Assembly (NCBI GenBank): GCA_900239685.1
Contig: OENT01000129.1
Coordinates: forward strand, 9,247 to 73,246
DNA length: 64,000 nucleotides
Source: Rotaria macrura
Lineage: Eukaryota > Rotifera > Eurotatoria > Philodinida > Philodinidae
Direction of reading: 5' to 3'
The translations under genes were made by a program, and so were the position numbers. Under the pieces are notes generated by a model. It was not told where the DNA came from. It did no database searches and saw only the letters and a program-made list of their open reading frames with translations. This document shows positions 1 to 10,741 of this stretch, in pieces (the stretch's first letter is position 1; the number at the start of each line of letters is the position of its first letter).

Positions 1-1364
1 AGTTCTTACAAAATATTCTAAACCATCTAAAATTAAATAATAAAAGAAAAGTTTCCAGCATAATTTTCGTAGGCAATCATCGTTTTTACCTTTCAATTGA
101 TTGTCAATATCGAAGAAAAAGAACGTGTTGCTAACTTTTTGATCTTCTTTCATTTCGTTTCTATGGACATGAAAATAGAGTAATTCATCGTTTGTTAATC
201 GAATATAGTACTTACTCTTGTACTAATAATGTTTTGTCATTATCATCTTCATCACTCGATGGATCATCTACTTGATTTAGAAATGTTTTCTTTGATTTTC
301 CATTTGATATCGATTTAGGCAATGACGATACTTCTATGAAATTCAAAAATACTTAGATACAATTATAATCCAAAGGAAAAATCGATCCAACTAACTTGGA
401 CTAGGTAAACTAATTGATTCATTATTGTTAAAAAATTGAAATTGAAATGTTTCATTTTGTTTAGAATTGTTTGTTGAATCATTTGATGTTTTATGAAATA
501 TTGATTTTAATTTTGATTCATCGAATTCGTATGTTCTCGTGGAATCACTAAATATAGATTTCAGAAATCATCTTTTATCAGTTCGAAGAGACGATGACAA
601 CGATGAACTTACATGATTGGTATTGTTTCTTTGGTTGGTTTCAATATTGATTTTGGTTTAGTATCTTGTGAAATGTTAAGATTATCTTCGTAGATTGCAT
701 TTTCTGACTCGATCTCGTATTTTTTGTGTTCTGTTTTACTTGGATCGAAACGAATCATTTTTATTTTAGGTTTTACATGAGAAGATTTTGCATTTGTGAT
801 TTGATCGAGTATGGCAAGAGATTTTTTTTTCTCTTCTTCGATAGAAATTTCATTATTCATATCATCATTATCATCATCATCATCGATTTTTTTCTCATGA
901 TCGTCAAGAAATTGTTCAGATAATTGAAATCTTGGATCATTTGTTGTTATTAAACGTGTTTGAAGATCTTGTAATATATTTCGTTTTTTTGAACTTTTCT
1001 TTTGATGAAAATGTTCATTAACGTTGACTTCATCATCGTTGTTGTCAAACAATTGAAATTTTTTTTCAACAAACGGTTTCAGTTGATTATCTTCATCATC
1101 GTTATCGGAATCAAATTTAAAATGCTTTGTTTGTGTTTGACTAGTTAATGAATCTCTTATCAAACGTTTTTTATTTCGTTTTTCACGTTCATATTCATCA
1201 AGTGATTTTAAACGTTGTTCATTGGATTTTATTGTACGTAGTGACTATTTGAATCGAAAAGAGAGAGAGAGAAAAAAAAACGATAAGTAAATCTTTTCGT
1301 TCTCATCAACTCGTACCTTCAACTACTAACTACATACTTCTAAATTAGAATGATCAGCTGTCAT
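1..1364 (-). CDS. NOL8: NOL8-like nucleolar protein, C-terminal type (partial at left edge)
   Basis: Exons read 1364-1338, 1244-613, 547-396, 333-216, then 130 toward the edge, with compatible phases. The protein has an N-terminal basic helix (QRLKSLDEYEREKRNKKRLI), acidic D/E blocks, the segment DPRFQLSEQFLDDHE, a following EEEKKKSLAI, then MIRFDPSKTEHKKYE, and later FQFQFF and NTFFFFDID motifs. This order matches the conserved C-terminal half of nucleolar protein 8, a nucleolar factor linked to rRNA processing and Rag GTPase binding. The start at 1364 follows a short nine-codon exon. There is no room for the N-terminal RRM of vertebrate NOL8 before the next gene ends at 1718, so this homologue seems RRM-less. 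The last exon is uncertain: its acceptor was chosen by phase and the C-terminus lies outside the window. Family assignment fairly good; start moderate. Confidence 0.7.
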
Positions 1365-1717
1365 TGTTGCTTTAATCTAGAATATAGATACATATATATA
1401 TATATATTTATATATAAAGTACCTCAATCCAATATATTTACAAACGAAAATGAAGAATGTATTATATCATTCAATGAGAAATAATAATAAATTGCAAAAA
1501 AAGAAAAGAAAAAAATACAATACACTAATTGCATTTCGAAATACAAACCATAAACACACAAACACACGCACATGTACAGAGAGCCATGCTCTGGACTTGA
1601 CTTTTTTTTTGGTTGTTTTTCTACTTTCATTTTAAATGATAATTAATGAACATGAAAACAAAACAAACGAATGAAGTACCATAATCGTTTAGACAAAGCG
1701 CACATAGACGAGAAAAC
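1365..1717. other. Short intergenic spacer
   Basis: 353 bp of AT-rich sequence between the end of the C5orf22-like gene (1718) and the proposed NOL8-like start (1364). It contains a TA run near 1393-1410 and a CA-rich stretch near 1555-1572. No conserved coding segment was recognised on either strand. It may hold the 3' UTR of the first gene and the 5' UTR of the second. Confidence 0.5.
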
Positions 1718-4700
1718 TTAGTTTGATATCGGTGACGTTTCTGAAAGTGACGATGGTGATATAGGTTTAATTTCGCCCGGTGATAAATTTGACTTCGATG
1801 GTGAAATTAATGTTTGATTATGTAGATTCATCGATGATGACATACTAATATCACTATCACTTTTTGATGTTACATTTTTGTTTGTTGTCTCCATATGATG
1901 AATTTGATCGTCTTTTGTCGTATTCATATTCGAACGATGCGCATATTCATCGTGTGTCTTCGTTGAAGACTTTTTATCTGAATTACCATCATCATTGTAT
2001 TCATCATCATTATTATCATCATTAACTAAAGATTTGGATAAACTTTTTCCAAGGATTTCATCGATTTTATAAAGTCTACGGAGCTTTTTTTCAACATTTA
2101 CTTGAATTAAATCAGCTTGTTCCAGTGAACAAAATCCATCATTAACACATCTAAATGCGTGAATTACAACATAGAGATATGAAGAAAAACAAAAGAAATC
2201 TATGAATGAGAATTAGTGCATAAAAGGGTTCATCTGTTTCTTTTTTTGTGAGAATCTTTCGCTTAAACTGGCTACTCGTCAACATTCGAATTCATAGACT
2301 TCTACGAGAGAGACTTATAACTCTACTATTGGATATTGTATCAAAATAATTAATGTCTTTTCTTTCCTACAAAAAATCCAGTTATCAAAATCTAAAAACA
2401 CTAAATTTCTTCATTGAATATTCTTAGCATAGTTGTATGTGTTATGATATATACAAGTCATATGAAAGTTAGGAGAATAAGTCTCAACAAATGCGAGCTA
2501 AACATAATGCATACAGTAACATTCATATTCTGTGTCGTAGAGATTATATCGTCTTTTCCTTTTTTATTCTAAAGAAAATGACGTGAGAGTAGTTAGAATA
2601 TTCTGCTTTCTTCTCTGTTAAAACGTGCCGAGTGACATTGCGAAAGTCACAAACAGATGTTACTATTATAAGAATAATATGCAATTAAAGTGAAGCAAGT
2701 TTGACATATCCTAATCCTTATTTCGACACGAGCTTACTACTGAAAAGAGTTAAGTAGATAGGATAGAATCAAACAAAAAAGAATTTCGAATACTATGATT
2801 AGAGAAACATTATGATCGAGTTCATTTTTGGACTCTTACAAAAAGTAGTGACAAATTATCATGTTGTTTCTGCAAGAGTTAAGATAAAAATATGTATCTG
2901 CGTTAAAATCTCATCATTGTGGAGAATAATCGAATTGCTCTTCAATTGAAAACTCTGTATAGAACGTTTTTCGAAGCATATTTTCAATATCTCGAATCAT
3001 TCTAAATCTATAGAAAAGTTTCTTGAAATACCAATTCATACCAAATACTATCGTTTCTATACACAACAATGCTAAGTTGATTCAAAGTAAATAAAACTAT
3101 ACGGTACTGAATTACTAAAATTTTACTTGCAAGCAAACAAACATGATAGAATACATCTCGTCCTCTTCAAAAAAAAAGGATAATATCCGATCAATCGATT
3201 GAATTCCGTAGAAAAAAAACAAAGACTAGACCGCAACAAAACTAACATCATCGATAGTGTTTAATGTAGAATAGACAATTGTGTTTATAAATTGGAATCT
3301 GAATAGTGTGCTGTCATCCAAATAGTGATAATTTGCCATGTAAACATTGCAATTTTGAATCTTATTTTGAGATTTGTTAAAAACTCGTTCGACATTTTAA
3401 TTTCCTATAGTTTACAACTATTTCTATCAATCCAAAGATACGAATGGTAATTGCGAACAAAAGAACGACATCGATCATTTACATTCTCGTTTCTATCATT
3501 TGAAATGTCAAATATAAATAGTACACTCGATTGATACGTCTAGATGAACAAGCAACTAATTCAGTACAATTCGGACTGCACAATCTACATTCGAAGAATA
3601 ATTTACCTTGATACAGTAATGAGAAAAGGATTTTTTTCGAGTGATTCTAAAACTTTAGCCATCGATTCAAGTAAATATAGTATCATTCCTTCTGATGATA
3701 CATGTAACGGTGGTCTTGTATCCGATAGATGTATACCATAATTATGGATCGCTTTCCAATCAAGTTTTTTATGACGAATAATAGAAATTAATGCAGCTAA
3801 ATAAGTATTACTAAAAACGTAAATCAGAATCAATCTATAAAATCATCTGTACGTTAAATATTGATTTACTCTATAGTGATCTGTTGATCTACTTTTGGAT
3901 CGGTTAAATATTCATTCATTAATGTACGTATTTGTTCTAGTGCATTTAAACGTGTTGATGTATATTGTAAAATTTCAGCATCCGTATGTTCTTGTACAAT
4001 GCGCGTGTAAACATAACGAAGAATTTCATATTCATTTTCATCGAATTGTTTTCGTATTGAATCATCGGTAGAAAAGAATGATAGATCAATGTCAATTAGA
4101 TATTGTTTTGTTGCAAGTAACTGATTTAGTAATATTGCATCAAGCGAATGAATTCGTTTTATTGATGATTGTGAATTTTTATGATTAGTTTCGTTGGCTG
4201 ATAATTTTATTTTTTTTTTAATATCACTATCCAGATGTTCGCTTTCATTTTCATTATCATATATTGGTGTACCAGATTTTTCAGTTTTTGTCGAATAATT
4301 TTTTGCAAGTCCACTTGTTGATATATATATATCGACTGTATGAACATTGGAAAGTTTATCAATCGATGAGTAAACACAATTCGATGTGAAATATGGAAGA
4401 GTTGAAGCAACTCTAAAAATAAAGTTCTTATTTCGATAGATAAATGTTATGAAACATTTATTATCAACAAATATCGAATAACTCAATCATTTCAGCATCA
4501 AGTTAATTTCACGAGATATGAACAAGATCGATTACTTTCATTTTTTATTCTAAATTCATCTCATCATTACATGTGCAGTTAGAATAGGTAAGTGTACAGG
4601 AAGAACGTTCGATCGAACATTTCTTATCACTACTTGCCTAATAACGCTTCAAAGACAGTTCTTATCATTACACCTCATCATGTGATTCAGACATTGTTAT

Positions 4701-5992
4701 CTTATAGAACGAACTCGCTCCTGTTAGTATAACTCGACTATCATCGGCGAAGTCAATATTACTCAGATCCCATCTACAATCAATACAGCCCAGGTCAAAC
4801 GATACGATCCATATACCGTCAGTATAACGGGTGCAGAATAGCGGGCCGTACTATCATTAAAATAGGCCATGTACCGTGACAATACGAACCTGTACTACGG
4901 TGCCCCCTAACTTCACCGTATACTGAGCCGTATTGTCACAGTGTATGGCCGCAAAACGGTCTGTTTTAATGATGGTACGGTCCGTTATTCTGCGCGCGAT
5001 ATACGGAGCGTATTGTTCGACCTGAGAACTTTTGGTTTCTACATATAAACATATCTGCACGATAAAAAGGGGTATAGTAGAAAAATAAATACTTATGATA
5101 GGAAACAAAATGAAAAATATTGTTTTTTACTGATGCACAGATTTCCAGTTGGCGACGATAAATTATTTTTATAATTAATTGATTTGTCGAATAGTTCGAT
5201 TCCATCAACAACTATCAAAGTTTTAGATAGCATCTCAAATTTTCGTTTCTTTCAATATGAGTAGCAAAAATGACTGATCCAATCAGCCCTAGTTAGTATT
5301 GACATGTTCAAGTGCATGAATTCTCTTCTTTCTATGTTCAAAGAATATTCTTCATGAATGACCCTTAAGAAACTCTTTTGATTGATATATGATTCTTCTT
5401 TAAAATAAATCAAGAAAATCTATACGAAGCTATTTTAAGATATTTCGAACTTTTTTCCAGCAACTGTCACAATGTCTTATTCGTTGCCTGAAGAAGAGTA
5501 TATACTCACTTTAATTGACCAGTTTGTTGACATTTTCCTATTTGTAATTGATACAAACCATCGAGAAACTGATGAGCCCAAGGTGGTTTAAACCAAAAAA
5601 TTTTTGTTATATATCCTCGATAAACAGCAGGAAGTATCCAAGATTGACTATTGATTGAACTAGAATCAATTAAATGCATACGAATGATTTAGAATTACAT
5701 GAAATGTTGGTTTTGTTTTTATCACATACTCAACAAGATGATTCGTAGTTTGCATTTCATCTGCCTGCATATTTCTTGGTACAAGAAAATCAGCATATGC
5801 ATCAAAACGAACTAGAGCCACATCTTCTCCTACTTTGACGTTTTCTCCAATTTCACGGATTAATATTGGAAAAATCTTCATCGAAATAAACAAAACATTG
5901 TTATTAACATATCATATGAAAATTTCAAGTCATCTTACTTCATTGTTATTTTCAAGAATTTTAATTTTTAATTTATCTTTTATGATCACCAT
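1718..5992 (-). CDS. C5orf22: C5orf22 / UPF0489 family protein
   Basis: Six exons: 5992-5939, 5875-5730, 5659-5510, 4412-3870, 3810-3607, 2150-1718, all with matching phases, giving about 509 residues. Family landmarks are in order: VALVRFDAYADFLVPRNMQA near residues 35-55 (the family's D-x-H-x-D-L-L-type strand), WILPAVYRGYITKIFWFKPPWA near 75-95, YLIDIDLSFFS in the middle, a Y-L-L-E..FLITVSRC stretch, and NDGFCSLEQADLIQ near the C-terminal third. The usual vertebrate protein is about 440 residues; the extra length is an acidic/Ser-rich tail (DDNNDDEYNDD). Molecular function is not firmly established; the UPF0489 fold has been compared to arginase-type hydrolases. Note DFAYxD here where other members carry H in the same strand. 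Neighbouring introns include two over 1 kb. The YPEL5-like gene ends only 187 bp upstream of this start. Confidence 0.82.
4791..5024. repeat. Foldback / MITE-like long inverted repeat in C5orf22 intron
   Basis: The two halves are near-complementary. The left arm begins CAGGTCAAACGATACG and the reverse complement of the right end begins CAGGTCGAACAATACG. Further in, GCAGAATAGCGGGCCGTAC pairs with GCAGAATAACGGACCGTAC, and GACAATACG occurs on both arms near the centre. The stretch is visibly richer in G and C than the surrounding intron. No coding sequence is apparent and no target-site duplication was found. This looks like a non-autonomous DNA element or hairpin; the superfamily is not assignable by eye. 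Confidence 0.75.
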
Positions 5993-6005
5993 CACATATG
6001 TATAG

Positions 6006-6027
6006 ATATATATATATATATATATAT
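6006..6027. repeat. (TA)n microsatellite
   Basis: An uninterrupted TA run between the C5orf22-like and YPEL5-like genes. Confidence 0.9.
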
Positions 6028-6178
6028 TAATTGTAAAATTTCATCTAAAAATATGCTTTAAACGTTTTTCTTTTATTATTTTCAATAAAATGATGCTGTT
6101 CATGTACATATATACACACACAAATAATGATTAAAAACAGTTCCTGTTCATAGAATTCGCGTTTCTTTTTCTGTCCTT

Positions 6179-6581
6179 TTAAAATCCATCACTTTCATTA
6201 ATTAAAGCACGTTCAAGAATAACTCGTCCTTCTTTATAACGTTGAGTTTCTTCGGTTGCAAATTCATACATCCAACCAAGTTTAACATCACATTTTTTAC
6301 AACTTATATCACGAACGAAATGACGACCAGTTAACATCATCTAGAGAAAAATCCAAAAGTTCTCTGTGCCATCTTCGTTGCTAGATAATCAGACTTTATT
6401 TTACCCGTTCTTGTACAGCACTTTGCTTTGTATTAACGACACGACTAAATAAAAATGCACGACCGGTCGCACCTGTGAATCGTGTTGATACTAATTCATT
6501 ACGATTTGTCAATGGCGTATCGCAATGTGCACAAGAAAATATACGTTGACCACCTAGATGTTCAAGAAAAACACGACCCAT
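6179..6581 (-). CDS. YPEL5: Yippee-like protein 5 (YPEL5) homologue
   Basis: Two exons, 6581-6405 and 6340-6179 (phase 0 intron of 64 bp), encode 112 residues. The protein opens [20 protein letters not shown], continues [13 protein letters not shown], and ends [20 protein letters not shown]. The Yippee zinc-binding cysteines are C17-x2-C20 and C73-x2-C76, separated by the family's standard 52 residues. Similarity to vertebrate YPEL5 (121 aa) is strong throughout; only the short acidic tail after the last conserved block is missing. YPEL5 is a subunit of the GID/CTLH E3 ubiquitin ligase and localises to centrosome/spindle in vertebrates. An AG dinucleotide about 12 nt upstream of the start codon could be a splice acceptor of a 5' UTR intron or spliced leader. 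Confidence 0.95.
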
Positions 6582-7742
6582 GTGTGATAATCTAGTTCGA
6601 GAAATGTTTAAGATTCGAAAATTTAGGGGAAAATGTGATCTCTATATAATTGATGTATATGTATTAGAAGAGAAAACAAAACAAGCGAGGTTAAGAAAAA
6701 AAATAATAAACAATTAGCCAACAAGGAGTTCGAAAATAACTAATAGTATATATGTTCTAATGAGATGTCGCTATCTGACAAAGAAAGTAAATCTTTCAAC
6801 ATATATATTCAATTGACGTTCAATTCGTCTAGAAATGGTTGTTATTTATGTCGAACATCTTACATTTCTTGATTAATCAATGCAAACTATGTATCACTGA
6901 GCAGATTCTACTTTTTGAATATTGTTCGATAAAGAAAATTTTCAAGAATCATCCCGAAAACAAATCAGTCTCTGGTGCGTTGTTTTAGAACCAGAAACAT
7001 GAAGCTGCAATTGAGAACATTGCCAACATTCAAATTCAATGTTCGCATGTGTCATCATCAAGCGTTTTAACAATGATTATTTTATCTTTTTTGCATTTTC
7101 TCTCGAAAATTTCTCGAAAATGTACAAGATTTTTCTTCGAGAAAAATACTATAGCATTTAGTATTTTAGCATCTCAATACTACTACCGTTGTCGTTGCAT
7201 AACACTGAGACATATATGCTGCTTATATCAAATATCGTTGATGAATAATTTGGATATTGGCTCATCCGATTTTATTGAAGTGTTTGATTGTGTTGACGTT
7301 TTCTAGTGACAATTGATGAAATAAATTGTGATTATTGGAGCGAAATCTATTGTCAACTAGTAAAAATGGATCGTTTTTCAGATTAGAATGTAAGATATTT
7401 TTCGATGTTTGATTTCTTATCTTGTTTACTAATTCGAAAAGTCTGATAGGGTAGAGATGAAAATATTGACGCTTTAGCGCGTTCAATTTTACGTGATTCC
7501 AATGCGTTGAATCTGTTTATATATGTTGAATGAAGGTCTTCTTTAAAAATATTGTACTGAACGTTCGTAGACTTTGCATTATTATTTTCAATGTCACTAA
7601 GACTTAAACGAGAAGTACTGCCTAGTATTTATCATATCACGATACAAGTAGTTCTACAAGAGTACAAAGTTTGAAGTGTAATATTGGTATCATCAGCTGA
7701 TCCGTTTTCTCACATAAAAATAAATATATATGTAACTGCTAG
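6582..7742. other. Intergenic region, no gene recognised
   Basis: AT-rich spacer between the divergently oriented YPEL5-like gene (-) and the secreted-protein gene (+). Short open frames at about 7049-7306 (+) and 7262-7486 (-) overlap, lack recognisable domains and show no neighbouring exons, so I treat them as chance. The region probably carries both promoters; no specific element stands out. Confidence 0.5.
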
Positions 7743-8249
7743 ATGAGACGATTTGCAATTCAATATCGTATTGCTTTATTTCTTTTCAATATGGTTAGAA
7801 TATCTTTTATTATTTTGGCAATATTCTTTACATTTGTTTCATCGAACAATGAAAAAAATTTAATCCGAATAACAAATTCCGGTTCTTCGAATACTGCCGG
7901 TTATGTTATTGATTTACAACGTGATGGTCTTGTCCAATGGACAGTTGCACCTCGAATTCATCCAACTTTATCAACAACACCAAGTACGACAACAGCACAA
8001 AATAGCATTCAACTTCCATTGACTCGAGCGAAAAGTATCTTTCAAGCTGCTGTAGATGCTTTACCATATACTCAATATGCACCAATCTTTTGTATCAAGA
8101 GTGTTTCATTTGGTACATCGCTCCACGTTGATTACAATGGACAACAAACACCAGATCTAGAGTGTCCATTGGAAGATCAACGATTAGTTACTTTAAGCAA
8201 ATATATACATGAATTGATTCGTGATCTTCATATTAATACGTTCGGTTAA
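7743..8249 (+). CDS. Intronless secreted protein of unknown function, possible horizontal acquisition
   Basis: Single open frame of 168 codons. A second Met at 7791 starts a classical signal peptide (MVRISFIILAIFFTFVSSNN), so the true start may be there (152 aa); the first ATG follows directly after an in-frame TAG. The mature part begins ITNSGSSNTAGYVIDLQRDG, passes through a Thr/Ser/Pro linker, then RAKSIFQAAVDALPY, FCIKSVSFGTSLHVDY, and NGQQTPDLECPLEDQ. Two cysteines (in FCIKS and LECPL) could form a disulphide. The K-S-x-S-F-G-[ST] / G-Q-x-[ST]-P-D-L-x-C-P pattern recalls small uncharacterised exported proteins I associate with bacteria; this is memory, not a search. It is the only clearly intronless gene in an otherwise exon-rich window. 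AATAAA overlaps the stop codon region (8249-8254). Confidence 0.75.
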   Translation: MRRFAIQYRIALFLFNMVRISFIILAIFFTFVSSNNEKNLIRITNSGSSNTAGYVIDLQRDGLVQWTVAPRIHPTLSTTPSTTTAQNSIQLPLTRAKSIFQAAVDALPYTQYAPIFCIKSVSFGTSLHVDYNGQQTPDLECPLEDQRLVTLSKYIHELIRDLHINTFG

Positions 8250-8420
8250 ATAAAATGAGGCTTTTCTTTGCTTATTTGCAAATCCGTTGAAATGATTTCA
8301 AGAAAAAAAAACATAAATAAAATTAAATCTCATTTGTACAAGCACACGAGTAAAAGCCATTAGAGATTAAAAAGAAGAAAAAAGAAAGAATTAAAAAAAA
8401 ATATATTTATTAATTTTTTT

Positions 8421-10704
8421 TTATTCTTCATGAATTAATTGTTGAGCTTCTGTCATTGTTGTTTCAAGCGATGGACGTCGAAATTCTGCAATAGGTACCA
8501 ATGAACTATTTCGACTTGATGTTCCATGTGGATGTAAACCACTCCATGGATACACACGACGGCTCTTAACCCGTTCACTTGTACCATAACTTACATTTGA
8601 CAATGGGCGAATAGTTGCATGAGTTGGTACACTCAATTGTGTACCTTCAAGTTGAAAACCACGCACTTCAATTGGCATCGATTGGCTTGGTGTATGCAAA
8701 TGTTGATGATGTTCTTCCTAAATACGATCACATTATATCTATCTATTTGTCGAATATCGAAGAAAAGAATATAATTTTACCATATCTTTTGAAAGGCGAA
8801 TGTCTGTTACTCGATTTGTTCGAACGCTGGAATCAAGTACTGTACCACTCATACCACTATTTTGACTGTTTCGTGTAGATGAACGCTACAAAATAGAAAA
8901 CACAGAACAAGAGTATAATCATTTTAGAATTGAACTTGTTCAATATGAATAACGAACAAATGTTGTTAGTTCTCGAGGTGTATGAGATTGATGAATAGAA
9001 TCGATAGAATTTCGAAATGAATGATTTGTAAGACGTTCCATATCAGTTCTCTAAATATGCATATTTACATATAGATATAGATATTAGTACAAGAATTAAT
9101 ATTGAACTAAAAAGATGTATCATACATGAGTTAGACGAGATTTATTCATTTCATCGTACCATTCTTGTTGTACGGGTCTTTGTGACCGTGGCGTTTCATT
9201 AAGTAACTTCAAGTCATCAAAACAATTACAGTGAGATTAGAAAATTGATAGAAGAATTGTTTGCTTACTTCCATTTCAGGAAAATTTCGATTATGATTTA
9301 GTGGAACAAGTGCTTTACTCGATCGCCTTGAAGAAACTGTTCCATATCCATTACTCGTCGTTCGTCCTTGCTACAAGAACAATATGGTGTTATTTTTCTA
9401 TTTTCAGCGAAATATTTGTATTAAAAACGTACTGTTGTCGACAAATGATCAAAGTTATAATCAAGTGTTAATTGTCCATTCGATGGTATAATTGGTGGTA
9501 GAGCATCAATCCTTAACTGTGGTACTTGTTCATGCTTTCTTTTACGTTTCAATGGTGGTAACTAAATATTGAAACTTGAATATTTGCGATTCATCGACAT
9601 CAATATTTATACTTTCTGAACTTTTTTTCGACGAAGTTCTTGATCCCATCCACGTCGAACCTAAATAAATGCGTAACATTGTGTTAATCATAAGTTCAAT
9701 TAAATATGAAGGTAAAATTAAGAATATTTACCATTGTTGAGTTTCCTAATTTTGGATTGTAGACTGAATTTAGACTTCGTGATTTGCTCACAGCATTCCA
9801 TTTTGGTTTATTTGGGGGTGACTACAACAAAAAGCAAAGAACAAATGAAACACATCACATTCATAACTGAAGTCACATACGTTCACAGTTCGAAAGTGAC
9901 TGTAGGACATAGTAGCGAGACGTAGATCAAACGCCATATTTTCACTTTCCTAAGTTTATTAGGTTATTATTAAGTTGTTTTCATTCAGTAATATTTAGAA
10001 ATAATCAGAAACTAACTCATTGTCACAGTTATCTCTTGTGCAATATAATACAAAAAGACAGCAAAAACCGAAGGATAAATGTAAAATTACCCACCTGATC
10101 TATATTTTGTAAATTTTGTCGACTATTTGACTAAAAAATGGAGAAAAGAACAATCGATTAAAATGCTATTATCGAGAAAAAAATAGATTACTAAATAACG
10201 TATATATATATATTTATATATATGTATATATAAGTTTGTTTATATTACTTGTAGTTATATATGCAAAGAAATATGTCTAACAAATCAATTTTGATTTAAT
10301 GCAAAACAAGAATATATTTTTCATGTGGCTCGATATTTTCTGTTAACATTTTAAACTAATGATTACAAAGAAAAAAAATGTTAAATGGAATAAAGAACGC
10401 AGCAGAATTAAAAAGACATAGAGACGGTACACTCTTTTCTCTCTCTCTCTCTATTCTAGCGTCTTGAGACACACACAACAAATGAGAAACGAGCATTTAG
10501 TTTGTTTGAATTCATTTAAAATAGAAAAAAAGAACCGTTAGCAGAATTGAATGCTATGCCTTGTTTGCACAATGCTTTCACACGCAATCGATCAATACTT
10601 GAAATTCTTTTAAAGGCTTTCTTTTTCTGTAGCGGTAATAAAAGGTAATTTTTTTTCTCTTCTCTATACACATCCACGAAAAGGCACACACACATACAGG
10701 TTCA

Positions 10705-10741
<37 letters not shown>

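Noticed and set aside
4857..5211. Overlapping minus-strand open frames in the C5orf22 intron
   Set aside because: They read through the foldback element and its flank, have no recognisable domain and interrupt a well-supported gene model.
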